From positions 3,224,001-3,288,000 of the forward strand of contig NZ_AP022609.1 of NCBI RefSeq assembly GCF_010729485.1: 64,000 bases of DNA. The letters run 5' to 3'. Below the pieces are notes generated by a model, which saw nothing but the letters and a program-made list of their open reading frames with translations, ran no database searches and was not told the DNA's origin. A program made the translations under genes and the position numbers. Positions within the stretch are counted from its first letter, which is position 1. Every line of letters starts with the position of its first letter. Positions 47,836-59,989 of this stretch are shown in pieces. Source of the DNA: Mycolicibacter hiberniae (GTDB lineage: Bacteria; Actinomycetota; Actinomycetes; Mycobacteriales; Mycobacteriaceae).

Positions 47836-50125
47836 CGACGCGCTCCAGCAGAGCTACCGGCAGTTCGGCGAACAGTTCGACAGCCGACACCGCTCCGCGA
47901 TGGCCGACACCGGAGAACGCGTCGGTCCAGGTGCCCGGCGGGAGCTCGACGACGGTGCCGTGCCATCCGGTGCCCTGCAGGCGCACCGTCCACCGGCTGA
48001 CCGCCACCACGACGTCCTCGCCGCGCCGAAACGCCACGACGTGTTCGCCCGCCGGCCCCGAAGCCGGCAGCGGGTGATGCCCGCCACGCAGGAAGGTGTC
48101 CGGGCGCGCTCGTCGCATCTGCAACGCCGCGGCGACAACCCGCATCTTCGGGGGGCGCAGGGACCGAAGCGCGTCGCGGCGCGCGGCGTAGTCCACCGCC
48201 CGCCGGTTGTCTGGATCCACCAAGCTGTCGTCGCAGAATTCGGTGCCCTGGTAGACATCCGGGATACCCGGAACGGTCAGCGCCAGCAGTTTCTGCCCCA
48301 GGACGTCGCTTTCGATATGCGGGGCGAGTTCGCGGGCGAGTTCGGTCATCTCCCGTGCGATGGCTCCGTCCAGGACGGCATCGAGCCAGCGATGCAGGGC
48401 GCCCTCGAACTCGGCGTCGGGGGTGTGCCATGTGGTCCGCCTGGCCGCTTCGCGAGCTGCCTTTTCGGCATAGGAGTGCAGGCGCTCGCGCAGCGCGGAA
48501 CTCACCCGGCCGTCGAGGGGCCATACGCCGAAAATGTTCTGCCACAGAAAAAGCCCGGTCGCCAGATCAGGCGACGGTGTCCGGGCCTCCCATCGGGCGA
48601 CGAAGTCCGCCCACAACGACGGCACCTGCGACAGCACCGCGATGCGGGCCCGCACGTCCTCGCCGCGTTTGGTGTCGTGGGTGGACAGGGCGGTCATGGC
48701 GCGGGACCAGTGTTGAGCTCTGGTGGCGGCACGGTGATGAAACTCCGCGGCGCCCACCCCGAAGCAGCTCGGGTCCCCGCCGACTTCGTTGAGCGACACC
48801 AGCCGCGCGTCGCGATAGAACTGACAGTCTTCGATCGCCTTGGCGGTCACCGCTCCGCACAGTTGCTGCAACCGCACCGCGGTATCGCCCCCGCCCGCGA
48901 TCGCTGCCGCGACCAGCTGCAGTGGCTCGTCGAAATCGGGCCGCTGCGCGCGGACCTGCCCCAGCGCCACCGGCAGGATCGCCGTCAGGCCCAGGTAGTC
49001 GCTGCGATAGACGCCGATGCGACCCAGCAAGGCCACGATGGCATCGGTCAACTGCGGATGGTCAGCGCCGGTGGCGGCCACCACACAACGGTGCAACCGC
49101 GCCAGCTCGCTGGACAGCGTCTCGGTTGCCGCGATCGCCTTCTGCTCGGCCACCAGGGCCGGCATCGCGCGGTAGTCGATTCCCACGGTTTCGAACAGTT
49201 CGGTCAGCGCCGGCTCGCCTTCGGGGTCGATGAACAGCCCGCCGATCTCGCGCAGGGCATCGTAGCCGGTGGAGCCCGCCACCGGCAGGCTCGGTTCGAG
49301 TGCCTCGTCGACGGCCAGAATCTTTTCGACGACGATCCAGGCGTCAGGACCCACCAGCTCACGCAGCCACGCGAGATATCCCTGCGGATTCGCCAGCCCG
49401 TCTGGATGATCGACCCGCAAGCCGTCGACGAGCCCGTCGGCGAACCAGCGGGACACCTCGGCGTGCCACGCGTCGAATACGGCGCGGTCCTCTTGACGCA
49501 GGCCGGCCAACGAGGTGATCGAGAAGAAACGCCGGTATCCGCAGCTGCCGTCACGCCAGCCGACCAACCGATAGTGCTGACGATCGTGGACTTGCGCGCC
49601 GCTGCCGCCGCCGGTTCCCGGCGCGATCGGCCACACCAGATCACCGAGCCGCAGCACCTGCCCGTCGACGGTCAGATCGGCCACGTCGGCGTCAGATCCC
49701 AGTACCGGCAGTATGACCCGGCCGTCACCGATGTCCCAGTCGATGTCGAAGAACGCGGCATACCGCGAGGAGCGGCCGTGCATCAGTACGTCCCACCACC
49801 ACGGGTTCTGCTCCGGGTGTTGCACACCGACGTGGTTGGGAACGATGTCGATCACCAGGCCCATGCCCCGAGCCCGGGCCGCGGCGGACAACCGGGCCAA
49901 CCCTTCTGCGCCGCCCAACTCCGCGGAGACCGTGGTCGGGTCGGTGACGTCATAGCCGTGCGCCGATCCGCGCACCGCGGTCATGACCGGCGACAGATAC
50001 AGGTGCGAAACGCCGAGTTCGTCGAGGTAGTCGAGCTGGTCTTGCGCATCGGCGAAGGTGAACGCGAATCCGCTTTCCGGGCCCCTCAGCTGTAGCCGGT
50101 AAGTGGACAGCACCGGGCGGGTCAT
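47828..50125 (-). CDS. treY: TreY, malto-oligosyltrehalose synthase
   Basis: 765 residues, GH13. N-terminus STYRLQLRGPESGFAFTFAD is typical of TreY. Catalytic Asp239 (GLRVDHPDGLANP) and Glu267 (IVVEKIL); GYDVTDP and VPNHVG are the usual barrel motifs. It converts the reducing end of an alpha-1,4-glucan to an alpha,alpha-1,1 linkage. Starts 3 bases after treX stops. In M. tuberculosis treX-treY-treZ are Rv1564c-Rv1562c, far from the cholesterol cluster. Confidence 0.95.
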   Translation of the reverse strand: MTRPVLSTYRLQLRGPESGFAFTFADAQDQLDYLDELGVSHLYLSPVMTAVRGSAHGYDVTDPTTVSAELGGAEGLARLSAAARARGMGLVIDIVPNHVGVQHPEQNPWWWDVLMHGRSSRYAAFFDIDWDIGDGRVILPVLGSDADVADLTVDGQVLRLGDLVWPIAPGTGGGSGAQVHDRQHYRLVGWRDGSCGYRRFFSITSLAGLRQEDRAVFDAWHAEVSRWFADGLVDGLRVDHPDGLANPQGYLAWLRELVGPDAWIVVEKILAVDEALEPSLPVAGSTGYDALREIGGLFIDPEGEPALTELFETVGIDYRAMPALVAEQKAIAATETLSSELARLHRCVVAATGADHPQLTDAIVALLGRIGVYRSDYLGLTAILPVALGQVRAQRPDFDEPLQLVAAAIAGGGDTAVRLQQLCGAVTAKAIEDCQFYRDARLVSLNEVGGDPSCFGVGAAEFHHRAATRAQHWSRAMTALSTHDTKRGEDVRARIAVLSQVPSLWADFVARWEARTPSPDLATGLFLWQNIFGVWPLDGRVSSALRERLHSYAEKAAREAARRTTWHTPDAEFEGALHRWLDAVLDGAIAREMTELARELAPHIESDVLGQKLLALTVPGIPDVYQGTEFCDDSLVDPDNRRAVDYAARRDALRSLRPPKMRVVAAALQMRRARPDTFLRGGHHPLPASGPAGEHVVAFRRGEDVVVAVSRWTVRLQGTGWHGTVVELPPGTWTDAFSGVGHRGAVSAVELFAELPVALLERVDG

Positions 50126-50128
50126 ACC

Positions 50129-52333
<2,205 letters not shown>

Positions 52334-52452
52334 TCCATCTCGTCGGCACCGCCGGCGCCGTTGCCTGAGGCGGGGCTACCCGCCTGCTGGGCGGTCAAAC
52401 AATCGCCGCGCAGCGACGGTGAAACGCACCGCAGGCGGGTATAGGGGTTGTC
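52334..52452. promoter_or_regulatory. Divergent promoter region of treXYZ and malQ-treS-mak
   Basis: 119 bases that must drive both arms of the glucan island. No KstR or KstR2 core (AACnnGTT or CAAGnnCTTG) is present, so the island is not visibly part of the steroid regulons. No clear dyad was found. Confidence 0.55.
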
Positions 52453-54444
52453 GTGGTGCCCGAGGACCTACGCCGGCTGGCGGCGGCGCACGGTGTGGCC
52501 ACGGCCTATCGCAATGAGCGCCGCGATTTGGTGCAGGTCGACGCCGATGTCGTGATCCGGGTGCTCGGGTTGCTCGATGTCGCGGCCGGCAGCGCAGCCG
52601 ACCGGCAGCGCGAGTTGCTCCGGCTTGCACAGGGCGACCGGCCCGGGGCGGCACCGTCTACCGCCGCCGTCCGGGTGACCGGCCGGCCGCAACCATTTCC
52701 CGGAGCCGTTGCGCTGGTGGGCGAGGACGGGCAGCGCACGGTGGTGCACGACGAACTGCCCGCGGGCCTGCCGCCGGGCTGGTACGACGTGGAGCTGCGT
52801 TCGGGCCGGCGGATGACCCTGGCCGCCGCTCCCCCGCAGGTGCCGCAGGCGCCACGCGCGTGGGGATGGATGCTGCAGCTGTACGCGTTGCGGTCCGCCC
52901 GCTCCTGGGGCATCGGTGATCTGGCGGATCTGCGGGATTGGATCACGTGGACCGCCGCCGAGCACGGCGCCGCAGCGGTGCTGCTCAACCCGCTGCATGC
53001 GCCGGGGCCGACGCATCCGGTTCAGCCTTCGCCGTATACGCCGTCGAGTCGGCTGTTCGCCAACCCCCTGGCACTGTGCATCGGCGACCTCGGCGCCTAC
53101 CACCGTGCCGACCCGGACACCCGCGCCGAAGTCGATGCGCTGCGTGTGTCCGCCGACACCGCGCGCATCGACTACGACCTGGTCTGGGCAGCCAAACGCG
53201 CCGCCTTGGAGTTGCTCTGGCGCGCTGACGGGCGCCCGGGACTCGCGGAACCGGCCGGCGCTGCCCTGCGTGACTGGGCCACCTACTGCGCGCTGGCCGA
53301 ATGCCATGGCGGTCGCTGGTCGACATGGCCGGCGCCGCTGCACGACCCGGCCGGGCCCGCGGTGGCGGCGGCCCGGCGGGAGCTCGCGCCACGGATCGCA
53401 TTTCATGCCTGGGTCCAGCAACGCTGCAGCGAGCAGCTTCTCGCGGTGCAGACCGCGGCCAAGGACGCGGGCGTGGGCGTGCTGCACGATCTGGCCGTCG
53501 GCGTCGACCCCGATGGCGCCGATGCCTGGGCCCTGTCCGACGTGCTGGCCGGTGCGGCCAGCGTCGGGGCACCGCCGGACACCTTCAGCCCGCACGGGCA
53601 GGATTGGCGGCTGCCGCCCTGGCGGCCGGACCGCCTGGCCGCCACCGGCTACCGCGCGGTGCGCGACATGCTGCGCGCCGTGCTGGCCCATGCGGACGGC
53701 GTGCGTATCGACCACGTCGCCGGGTTGTGGCGGCTGTGGTGGATCCCGCCCGGCGAGACGCCGGATCGCGGCACCTACGTCCACTACGACGCCGACGTGA
53801 TGCTCGCGGTGCTGGCCCTGGAGGCGCATCGCGCCAACGCCGTCGTCATCGGTGAGGACTTGGGAACGGTCGAGCCGGAGGTCTCGCGGGCGCTGGCCGA
53901 CAACGGCATACTCGGGTGCGCGGTCTCCTGGTTCGTCCGCGATCAGTCCGCCTCCGGCCAGCCGCTGCTGCCGCCGGCGAAGTGGCCGGCACAGGTGGCC
54001 GCCAGTATCTCCACCCATGACCTGCCCACCGCGGCCGGATTCTTGCGGGCGGAGCACGTGCGGGCACGCGCCGACCGGGGCCTGCTCGACGACGTCGCGG
54101 CCGCGCAGGCCGCCGCCGAGGCCGAACGGGCCGAGTGGCTGGCGCTGCTTCGGTCCGAGGGCCTGCTCGAGCCGGTAGACGACACCTTGGCCCCGGACGA
54201 TTCGCGGATCATCGAGGCCATGCACCGCTTCTTGGCTGCCACGCCCTGCCTGCTGAAGCTGGTCTCGCTCTACGACGTGCTGGCCGATCCCTGCCAGCCA
54301 AACCTGCCCGGCACGGTCGACCAATACCCGAACTGGCGTCTGCCGCTGGCGGAGTCTTTGGAGCAGCTGCGCGGCGACGCGCGCATCGCGCGCACGGCGG
54401 CGGTGTTCTCCCACCGTCGAGGTCACCAAGCGCCCGGCCGGTAG
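52453..54444 (+). CDS. malQ: MalQ, 4-alpha-glucanotransferase
   Basis: 663 residues, GH77. An actinobacterial N-terminal extension (~1-140) precedes the barrel beginning WGWMLQLYALRSARSWGIGD. Catalytic residues: Asp420 in GVRIDHVAGL, Glu468 in IGEDLGTVE and Asp523 in STHDLPTAAGF; PSPYTPSSRLFANPL is the GH77 250s-loop region. It transfers maltodextrin segments between chains and handles short products left by TreX. GTG start at 52453; 30 bases separate it from treS, suggesting one operon. Confidence 0.93.
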   Translation: MVPEDLRRLAAAHGVATAYRNERRDLVQVDADVVIRVLGLLDVAAGSAADRQRELLRLAQGDRPGAAPSTAAVRVTGRPQPFPGAVALVGEDGQRTVVHDELPAGLPPGWYDVELRSGRRMTLAAAPPQVPQAPRAWGWMLQLYALRSARSWGIGDLADLRDWITWTAAEHGAAAVLLNPLHAPGPTHPVQPSPYTPSSRLFANPLALCIGDLGAYHRADPDTRAEVDALRVSADTARIDYDLVWAAKRAALELLWRADGRPGLAEPAGAALRDWATYCALAECHGGRWSTWPAPLHDPAGPAVAAARRELAPRIAFHAWVQQRCSEQLLAVQTAAKDAGVGVLHDLAVGVDPDGADAWALSDVLAGAASVGAPPDTFSPHGQDWRLPPWRPDRLAATGYRAVRDMLRAVLAHADGVRIDHVAGLWRLWWIPPGETPDRGTYVHYDADVMLAVLALEAHRANAVVIGEDLGTVEPEVSRALADNGILGCAVSWFVRDQSASGQPLLPPAKWPAQVAASISTHDLPTAAGFLRAEHVRARADRGLLDDVAAAQAAAEAERAEWLALLRSEGLLEPVDDTLAPDDSRIIEAMHRFLAATPCLLKLVSLYDVLADPCQPNLPGTVDQYPNWRLPLAESLEQLRGDARIARTAAVFSHRRGHQAPGR

Positions 54445-54474
54445 CCGCGGCCGGATTGGGGTACATGTCGAGAT

Positions 54475-56277
54475 ATGGCCACCGACGCCGACGACGTATC
54501 TGGTCAGAACCTGCCAGACCCGACAGCGGGGAGCCACGTCGAGCACGGCATAGTCGAGCACCCACGCGCGGAGGACTTCGGCGACGCCGCGGCCCTGCCC
54601 GCCGATCCGATCTGGTTCAAGCGTGCGGTGTTCTACGAGGTACTGGTCCGGGCGTTCTACGACTCCAACGGAGACGGCATCGGCGATCTGCGGGGCCTGA
54701 CGGAGCGGTTGGACTATCTGCAATGGCTCGGTGTCGACTGCCTGTGGCTGCCGCCCTTCTGCGATTCACCGCTGCGCGACGGCGGCTACGACATCCGGGA
54801 CTTCTACAAGGTGTTACCGGACTTCGGCACCGTCGACGATTTCGTCGAACTGCTCGATGCCGCGCACCGGCGCGGCATCCGGGTGATCACCGACTTGGTG
54901 ATGAACCACACCTCCGAGAGCCACCCGTGGTTTCAGCAGTCCCGCCAGGACCCGGACGGTCCGTACGGCGACTTCTACGTATGGAGCGACACCAGCGAGC
55001 GGTACACGGGAGCCCGGATCATCTTCGTCGACACCGAGGAGTCCAACTGGACGTTCGACGGTGTGCGCAAGCAGTTCTATTGGCACCGGTTCTTCTCCCA
55101 CCAGCCCGACCTGAACTACGACAACCCGGCGGTGCAGGAGGCCATGATCGACGTGCTGCGGTTCTGGCTGAATCTCGGCATCGACGGTTTTCGCCTGGAC
55201 GCGGTGCCCTACCTGTTCGAAAGAGAGGGTACGAACTGCGAAAACCTGCCCGAGACACATGACTTCCTGAAGCGGTGCCGAAAGGTGGTCGACGACGAGT
55301 TCCCCGGCGCGGTGCTGTTGGCCGAGGCCAATCAATGGCCCACCGATGTGGTCGCGTACTTCGGCAACCCCGAGACCGGCGGCGACGAATGCCACATGGC
55401 CTTCCACTTCCCGCTGATGCCACGCATTTTCATGGCGGTACGCCGCGAGTCGCGCTTCCCGATCTCGGAGATCATGGCGCAGACTCCGCCGATTCCTCAG
55501 CGTGCGCAGTGGGGAATCTTCCTGCGCAACCACGACGAACTGACATTGGAGATGGTCACCGACGACGAGCGCGACTATATGTACGCCGAATACGCCAAGG
55601 ATCCCCGCATGAAGGCGAATGTCGGAATTCGGCGCCGCTTGGCCCCGCTGTTGGACAACGACCGCAACCAGATCGAACTCTTCACGGCGTTGCTGCTGTC
55701 GCTGCCCGGTTCCCCGATCATCTACTACGGAGACGAGATCGGAATGGGCGACATCATCTGGCTGGGCGACCGCGACGCGGTGCGCACCCCGATGCAGTGG
55801 ACCCCCGACCGCAACGCCGGCTTCTCCACCGCGAACCCCGGCCGGCTCTACCTGCCTCCGATCCAGGACGCGGTCTATGGACATCAGTCGATCAACGTCG
55901 AAGCGCAGCGCGACACCTCGACGTCTCTGCTCAACTGGACCCGCACCATGTTCGCCGTTCGACGCCGCTATGCGGCTTTTGCCCTCGGTGAGTTCCGCGA
56001 ACTGGGCGGGTCAAACCCGTCGGTGCTGGCCTACGTGCGCGAAATCCCGGGCGAGTGTGGGCGCGTCCAGGGGGACACGGTGCTCTGCGTCAACAACCTG
56101 TCCCGCTTCCCCCAGCCGATCGAGTTGAACCTGCAGCACTGGGATGGCCACACACCGGTGGAGCTCACCGGCTCGGTGGCGTTTCCGCGGATCGGAAAGC
56201 TGCCGTACCTACTCACGCTGCCCGGGCACGGCTTCTACTGGTTTGAGCTGTGCGAGCCGAAGGAGAAACGGTCATGA
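54475..56277 (+). CDS. treS: TreS, trehalose synthase (trehalose-maltose isomerase)
   Basis: 600 residues, GH13. Catalytic Asp242 ([11 protein letters not shown]), Glu284 (LLAEANQWP) and Asp354 (RNHDELTLE) agree in spacing with mycobacterial TreS (recalled as Asp230, Glu272, Asp342). It interconverts trehalose and maltose and works in a complex with maltokinase. The stop overlaps the maltokinase start (ATGA), as in Rv0126-Rv0127, though in M. tuberculosis that pair is elsewhere in the genome. Confidence 0.96.
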   Translation: MATDADDVSGQNLPDPTAGSHVEHGIVEHPRAEDFGDAAALPADPIWFKRAVFYEVLVRAFYDSNGDGIGDLRGLTERLDYLQWLGVDCLWLPPFCDSPLRDGGYDIRDFYKVLPDFGTVDDFVELLDAAHRRGIRVITDLVMNHTSESHPWFQQSRQDPDGPYGDFYVWSDTSERYTGARIIFVDTEESNWTFDGVRKQFYWHRFFSHQPDLNYDNPAVQEAMIDVLRFWLNLGIDGFRLDAVPYLFEREGTNCENLPETHDFLKRCRKVVDDEFPGAVLLAEANQWPTDVVAYFGNPETGGDECHMAFHFPLMPRIFMAVRRESRFPISEIMAQTPPIPQRAQWGIFLRNHDELTLEMVTDDERDYMYAEYAKDPRMKANVGIRRRLAPLLDNDRNQIELFTALLLSLPGSPIIYYGDEIGMGDIIWLGDRDAVRTPMQWTPDRNAGFSTANPGRLYLPPIQDAVYGHQSINVEAQRDTSTSLLNWTRTMFAVRRRYAAFALGEFRELGGSNPSVLAYVREIPGECGRVQGDTVLCVNNLSRFPQPIELNLQHWDGHTPVELTGSVAFPRIGKLPYLLTLPGHGFYWFELCEPKEKRS

Positions 56278-57632
56278 CTGCTGGCACCGGAGACCCGGCG
56301 CGCCTGCCGTGGGCGGAGTGGTTACCTACGCGACGGTGGTACGCGGGACGAAACCGGCAGGTGGCCGAGGCCAAAACCGCTCTGGTGGTGGAGCTGGGCG
56401 ACGGGCTGCAGCTGGTGATGCTCGACATCGGCTACACCGACGGCACCGCCGATCGCTATCAGGTGATGGTCGGCTGGGATGTGGACCTGGCTCCCGAGTA
56501 CGCCCAGATCGCCGTGATCGGGACCGCCGGTGGCCGTACCGCTTACGACGCGCTGTACGACTCTGCGGCTACCCGAGCCTTGTTGTCGCTCATCGATTCC
56601 GCGGCGCGGCGCGGCGACATCACGTTCGCCCCGCAGCCGGGGGCGACGCTGCCGACGGGCGCCGAGTCTCGGGTCTCGGACGCCGAGCAGAGCAACACCA
56701 GCGTCATCATCGAGGACAAAGTGGTTCTCAAGGTGTTCCGGCGACCCAGGGCCGGTATCAACCCCGACATCGAGCTGAACGCGGCGCTGGGACAGGCGGC
56801 CAATCCCCATGTGCCGCGCCTGATGGGCTCTTTCCAGCTTGAGCTGCCCGGCGACTCGGGCGTGGTGCCCTACGCGCTGGGCATGGTCAGCGAGTATGTG
56901 GTGAACGCCGCCGAGGGCTGGGCGATGGCGACCGCGAGCGTGCGCGACCTGTTCGCCGAGGCCGACCTGTATGCCTATGAGGTGGGCGGCGATTTCGCCG
57001 GCGAGTCCTACCGGCTCGGTGAGGCGGTCGCCTCGGTGCACCAGACGCTGGCCGACACCTTGGGAACTTCGCGATCCGCCTTCCCCGCACCGACACTGCT
57101 GTCGCGTTTGGCGGCGACGGCTGCGTCGGTGCCGCAGGTGCGTCCCCACCTGGCCGCCATCGAGCAGCGCTATACGGCCCTGGCCGGGCAGACCGTCGCG
57201 GTGCAGCGAATCCACGGCGACCTCCATCTGGGTCAGGTGCTGCGCACCCCGGCCGGCTGGCTGTTGATCGATTTCGAAGGTGAACCCGGCGCTCCGTTGT
57301 CGGAGCGCCGCAGACCGGACTCCCCCCTGCGGGATGTCGCGGGGATCTTGCGGTCCTACGAGTACGCCGCGTACGGCAAGTTGGCCGACCTGCCGCGCGA
57401 CGGGCTCGACCGGCAACTGGCGACCCGGGCCCGTGAGTGGCTGGACCGCGCCCGCAGCGCATTCTGCGAGGGTTACGGCGCGCAGTCCGGTACCGACCCG
57501 CGCGAGTCGGCGGCGTTGCTCACCGCCTACGAGGTCGACAAAGCGGTCTACGAGGCCGGCTACGAGGCCAGCCACCGGCCCGCCTGGCTGCCGATTCCGC
57601 TGCGGGCACTGACTCGGCTCACGGCTGCGTGA
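56274..57632 (+). CDS. mak: Maltokinase (Pep2/Mak)
   Basis: 452 residues from ATG 56274, overlapping the treS stop, with AGGAG 8 bases upstream. Protein-kinase/phosphotransferase fold: N-terminal cap domain ([20 protein letters not shown]), VVLKVFRR (ATP Lys), catalytic [12 protein letters not shown] and metal-binding [11 protein letters not shown]. It phosphorylates maltose to maltose-1-phosphate, donor for GlgE. The 3' end overlaps the convergent glgB by 14 bases. No glgE gene is in the window. Confidence 0.94.
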   Translation: MTAGTGDPARLPWAEWLPTRRWYAGRNRQVAEAKTALVVELGDGLQLVMLDIGYTDGTADRYQVMVGWDVDLAPEYAQIAVIGTAGGRTAYDALYDSAATRALLSLIDSAARRGDITFAPQPGATLPTGAESRVSDAEQSNTSVIIEDKVVLKVFRRPRAGINPDIELNAALGQAANPHVPRLMGSFQLELPGDSGVVPYALGMVSEYVVNAAEGWAMATASVRDLFAEADLYAYEVGGDFAGESYRLGEAVASVHQTLADTLGTSRSAFPAPTLLSRLAATAASVPQVRPHLAAIEQRYTALAGQTVAVQRIHGDLHLGQVLRTPAGWLLIDFEGEPGAPLSERRRPDSPLRDVAGILRSYEYAAYGKLADLPRDGLDRQLATRAREWLDRARSAFCEGYGAQSGTDPRESAALLTAYEVDKAVYEAGYEASHRPAWLPIPLRALTRLTAA

Positions 57633-59814
57633 GTGGCTCGAGCCACAGGGCCGACAGCGCGGGCAGTACCAGCATCGCCGATGCGGGGCGGCCGTGCCAG
57701 GGTTCGTTTATGGCGTCCACGCCCCCGAGGTTGCCGACGCCCGCACCGCCGTAGTCGACGGCATCGGTGTTGAGTATCTCGCGCCACCTGCCGGCGAACG
57801 GCAGGCCCAGGCGGTAACCGCTGTGCACCACACCGGAGAAGTTGAACACCGCAGCCAGCACCGATCCGTCAGCCGCATGGCGCAGAAAGCTCAGCACGTT
57901 GTTGGCGGAGTCGTTGGCGTCGATCCAGGAATAGCCGGCCGGACTGACATCTGCGCTCCACAGCGCGGCATGGCGGCAATAGATGGCATTGAGATCGCTT
58001 GTCAGGAACTGTATCCCGGCTGACAACCCGGATTCCTCCTCTCGTGGGTCGAGCTGGAACCAGTCCAGGCCGTGTTCCTGCGACCACTCTGCGCGCTGGC
58101 CGAACTCCTGGCCCATGAACAACAGTTGCTTGCCGGGATGGGCCCACTGATAGGCCAGCAGACTGCGCACCCCGGCCGCCTTGGCGCAGTCGTCCCCGGG
58201 CATACGGCTCCACAGCGTTCCCTTGCCGTGCACCACTTCGTCGTGGCTGATGGGCAGCACGAAGTTCTCGCTGTAGGCGTAGAGCATCGAGAAGGTCAGC
58301 TCCTGGTGGTGGTAGGAGCGGTGCACCGGGTCGTGGCCGAGGTAGGCGAGCGTGTCATGCATCCATCCCATATTCCATTTCATGGAAAAGCCCAGTCCAC
58401 CAAGACTTGTCGGCCGAGTGACGCCCGGCCACGATGTCGACTCCTCGGCGATGGTGACGATGCCTGGCGCCGACTTGTGCGCCGTCGCGTTCATCTCCTG
58501 CAGGAACTGCACCGCCTCGAGATTCTCTCGACCGCCGTAGACGTTGGGGGTCCAGCCGCCCTCGGGCCGCGAGTAGTCCAGGTAGAGCATTGACGCGACG
58601 GCGTCCACGCGCAGCCCGTCGATGTGGAATTCGCTGAGCCAGAACAGCGCGTTGGCCACCAGGAAGTTGCGCACTTCGGGGCGGCCGAAGTCGAACACAT
58701 ACGTTCCCCAGTCCAGCTGTTCGCCGCGCCGCGGATCGGCATGCTCGTACAACGCGGTGCCGTCGAAACGCCCCAGCGCCCAAGCGTCTTTCGGGAAGTG
58801 CGCCGGGACCCAGTCCACGATGACACCGATCCCGCCGCGGTGCAGGGCGTCGACCAGCGCCCGGAAATCGTCGGGAGTACCGAAACGAGCGGTTGGGGCG
58901 TAGTAGGAGGTGACCTGGTACCCCCACGATCCCCCGAAGGGGTGTTCGGCGACCGGTAGCAGCTCCACATGGGTAAACCCCTGCTCCACAACGTAGTCCG
59001 TCAGCTCCTCGGCGAGCTGTCGATAGCTGCGCCCCGACCGCCAGGATCCGAGGTGTACCTCGTAGATGCTCATCGGTTCGAACACCGGATGTGCCGCCGC
59101 ACGCCGGGCCATCCAGTCTTGGTCGCTCCAGGTGTGGTGACTGACGGTTACCCGGGAAGCCGTCCGCGGCGGAGTCTCGGCGGCGAAGGCCATCGGGTCG
59201 GCCCGTTGCGTGACGACGTCGTCCGCGCCGTGAATCCGGTATTTGTACAGACCACCGATGGGGAATCCCGGCAAGAACAGCTCCCATACGCCGGAGCCGC
59301 CGAGCACCCGCAGAGGTGCGCCGATGCCGTCCCAGCCCGTGTTGTCGCTGATCAGGCCGACACCTTTGGCGCCCGGCGCCCACACCGCGAACGACACCCC
59401 GGTCACCACCCCGTCCGGGGTGTCGAAGGTACGCGGATGCGCACCCAGCACCTGCCACAGCCGTTCGTGGCGGCCCTCCCCGAACAGGTGCAGGTCGACC
59501 TCGCCCAGGGTCGGCAGAAAGTGATAACCGTCGGCCTCGATCCGGGGCTGTCCGGCGTCGGGACAGTCGACCTGCAGCCGGTAGTCGATCAGCCCGGTAA
59601 AGGGCAGCGTGGCGGCGAACAGTCCGTTGCCCCGGGGTTTCATGGGCACCCGGTCGTCGCCCACCACGACTGTCACGCCGCGCGCGGCCGGGCGCAGCGT
59701 TCGAATCACCGTGTGTCCGCCGTGCTCGTGGGCGCCCAGGATCGCGTGCGGGTCATGATGGGTTCCCGACAACAACCGCGCGATGTCCTCGGGCCTGACG
59801 TCCTCGGCCTTCAT
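57619..59814 (-). CDS. glgB: GlgB, 1,4-alpha-glucan branching enzyme
   Basis: 731 residues from ATG 59814 ([20 protein letters not shown]), the same length I recall for M. tuberculosis GlgB; upstream starts at 59838 and 59958 give unlikely Arg/Gly-rich extensions. Two N-terminal carbohydrate-binding-type domains, then the GH13 barrel with Asp404 ([10 protein letters not shown]) and Glu457 ([11 protein letters not shown]) and [12 protein letters not shown]. It introduces alpha-1,6 branches into glycogen and GlgE-made glucan. In M. tuberculosis glgB is beside glgE (Rv1326c-Rv1327c); here its neighbour is maltokinase, convergent and overlapping by 14 bases. Confidence 0.95.
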   Translation of the reverse strand: MKAEDVRPEDIARLLSGTHHDPHAILGAHEHGGHTVIRTLRPAARGVTVVVGDDRVPMKPRGNGLFAATLPFTGLIDYRLQVDCPDAGQPRIEADGYHFLPTLGEVDLHLFGEGRHERLWQVLGAHPRTFDTPDGVVTGVSFAVWAPGAKGVGLISDNTGWDGIGAPLRVLGGSGVWELFLPGFPIGGLYKYRIHGADDVVTQRADPMAFAAETPPRTASRVTVSHHTWSDQDWMARRAAAHPVFEPMSIYEVHLGSWRSGRSYRQLAEELTDYVVEQGFTHVELLPVAEHPFGGSWGYQVTSYYAPTARFGTPDDFRALVDALHRGGIGVIVDWVPAHFPKDAWALGRFDGTALYEHADPRRGEQLDWGTYVFDFGRPEVRNFLVANALFWLSEFHIDGLRVDAVASMLYLDYSRPEGGWTPNVYGGRENLEAVQFLQEMNATAHKSAPGIVTIAEESTSWPGVTRPTSLGGLGFSMKWNMGWMHDTLAYLGHDPVHRSYHHQELTFSMLYAYSENFVLPISHDEVVHGKGTLWSRMPGDDCAKAAGVRSLLAYQWAHPGKQLLFMGQEFGQRAEWSQEHGLDWFQLDPREEESGLSAGIQFLTSDLNAIYCRHAALWSADVSPAGYSWIDANDSANNVLSFLRHAADGSVLAAVFNFSGVVHSGYRLGLPFAGRWREILNTDAVDYGGAGVGNLGGVDAINEPWHGRPASAMLVLPALSALWLEPLTQP

Positions 59815-59963
59815 GCGCGGCCCGCCGCGCCTGGACATGCGCGCCCGGGGCGGCGCACCACCACCTCGATTCGGCCCGGCACCCACCACTCCGTTCGTCG
59901 GCTGCGATCCGGGCAGTGGGTACCCGCGGCGGCCGAAAGCTACGCGAAGTGGCGACACGCGTC

Positions 59964-59983
59964 CCGGCGGCGAACGCCGCCGG
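59964..59983 (-). terminator. Hairpin downstream of fadE34
   Basis: CCGGCGGC (59964-59971) and GCCGCCGG (59976-59983) pair around GAAC, 6 bases after the fadE34 stop. It separates fadE34 transcription from glgB, which reads the same way. No U-tract. Confidence 0.55.
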
Positions 59984-59989
59984 CGGGGT

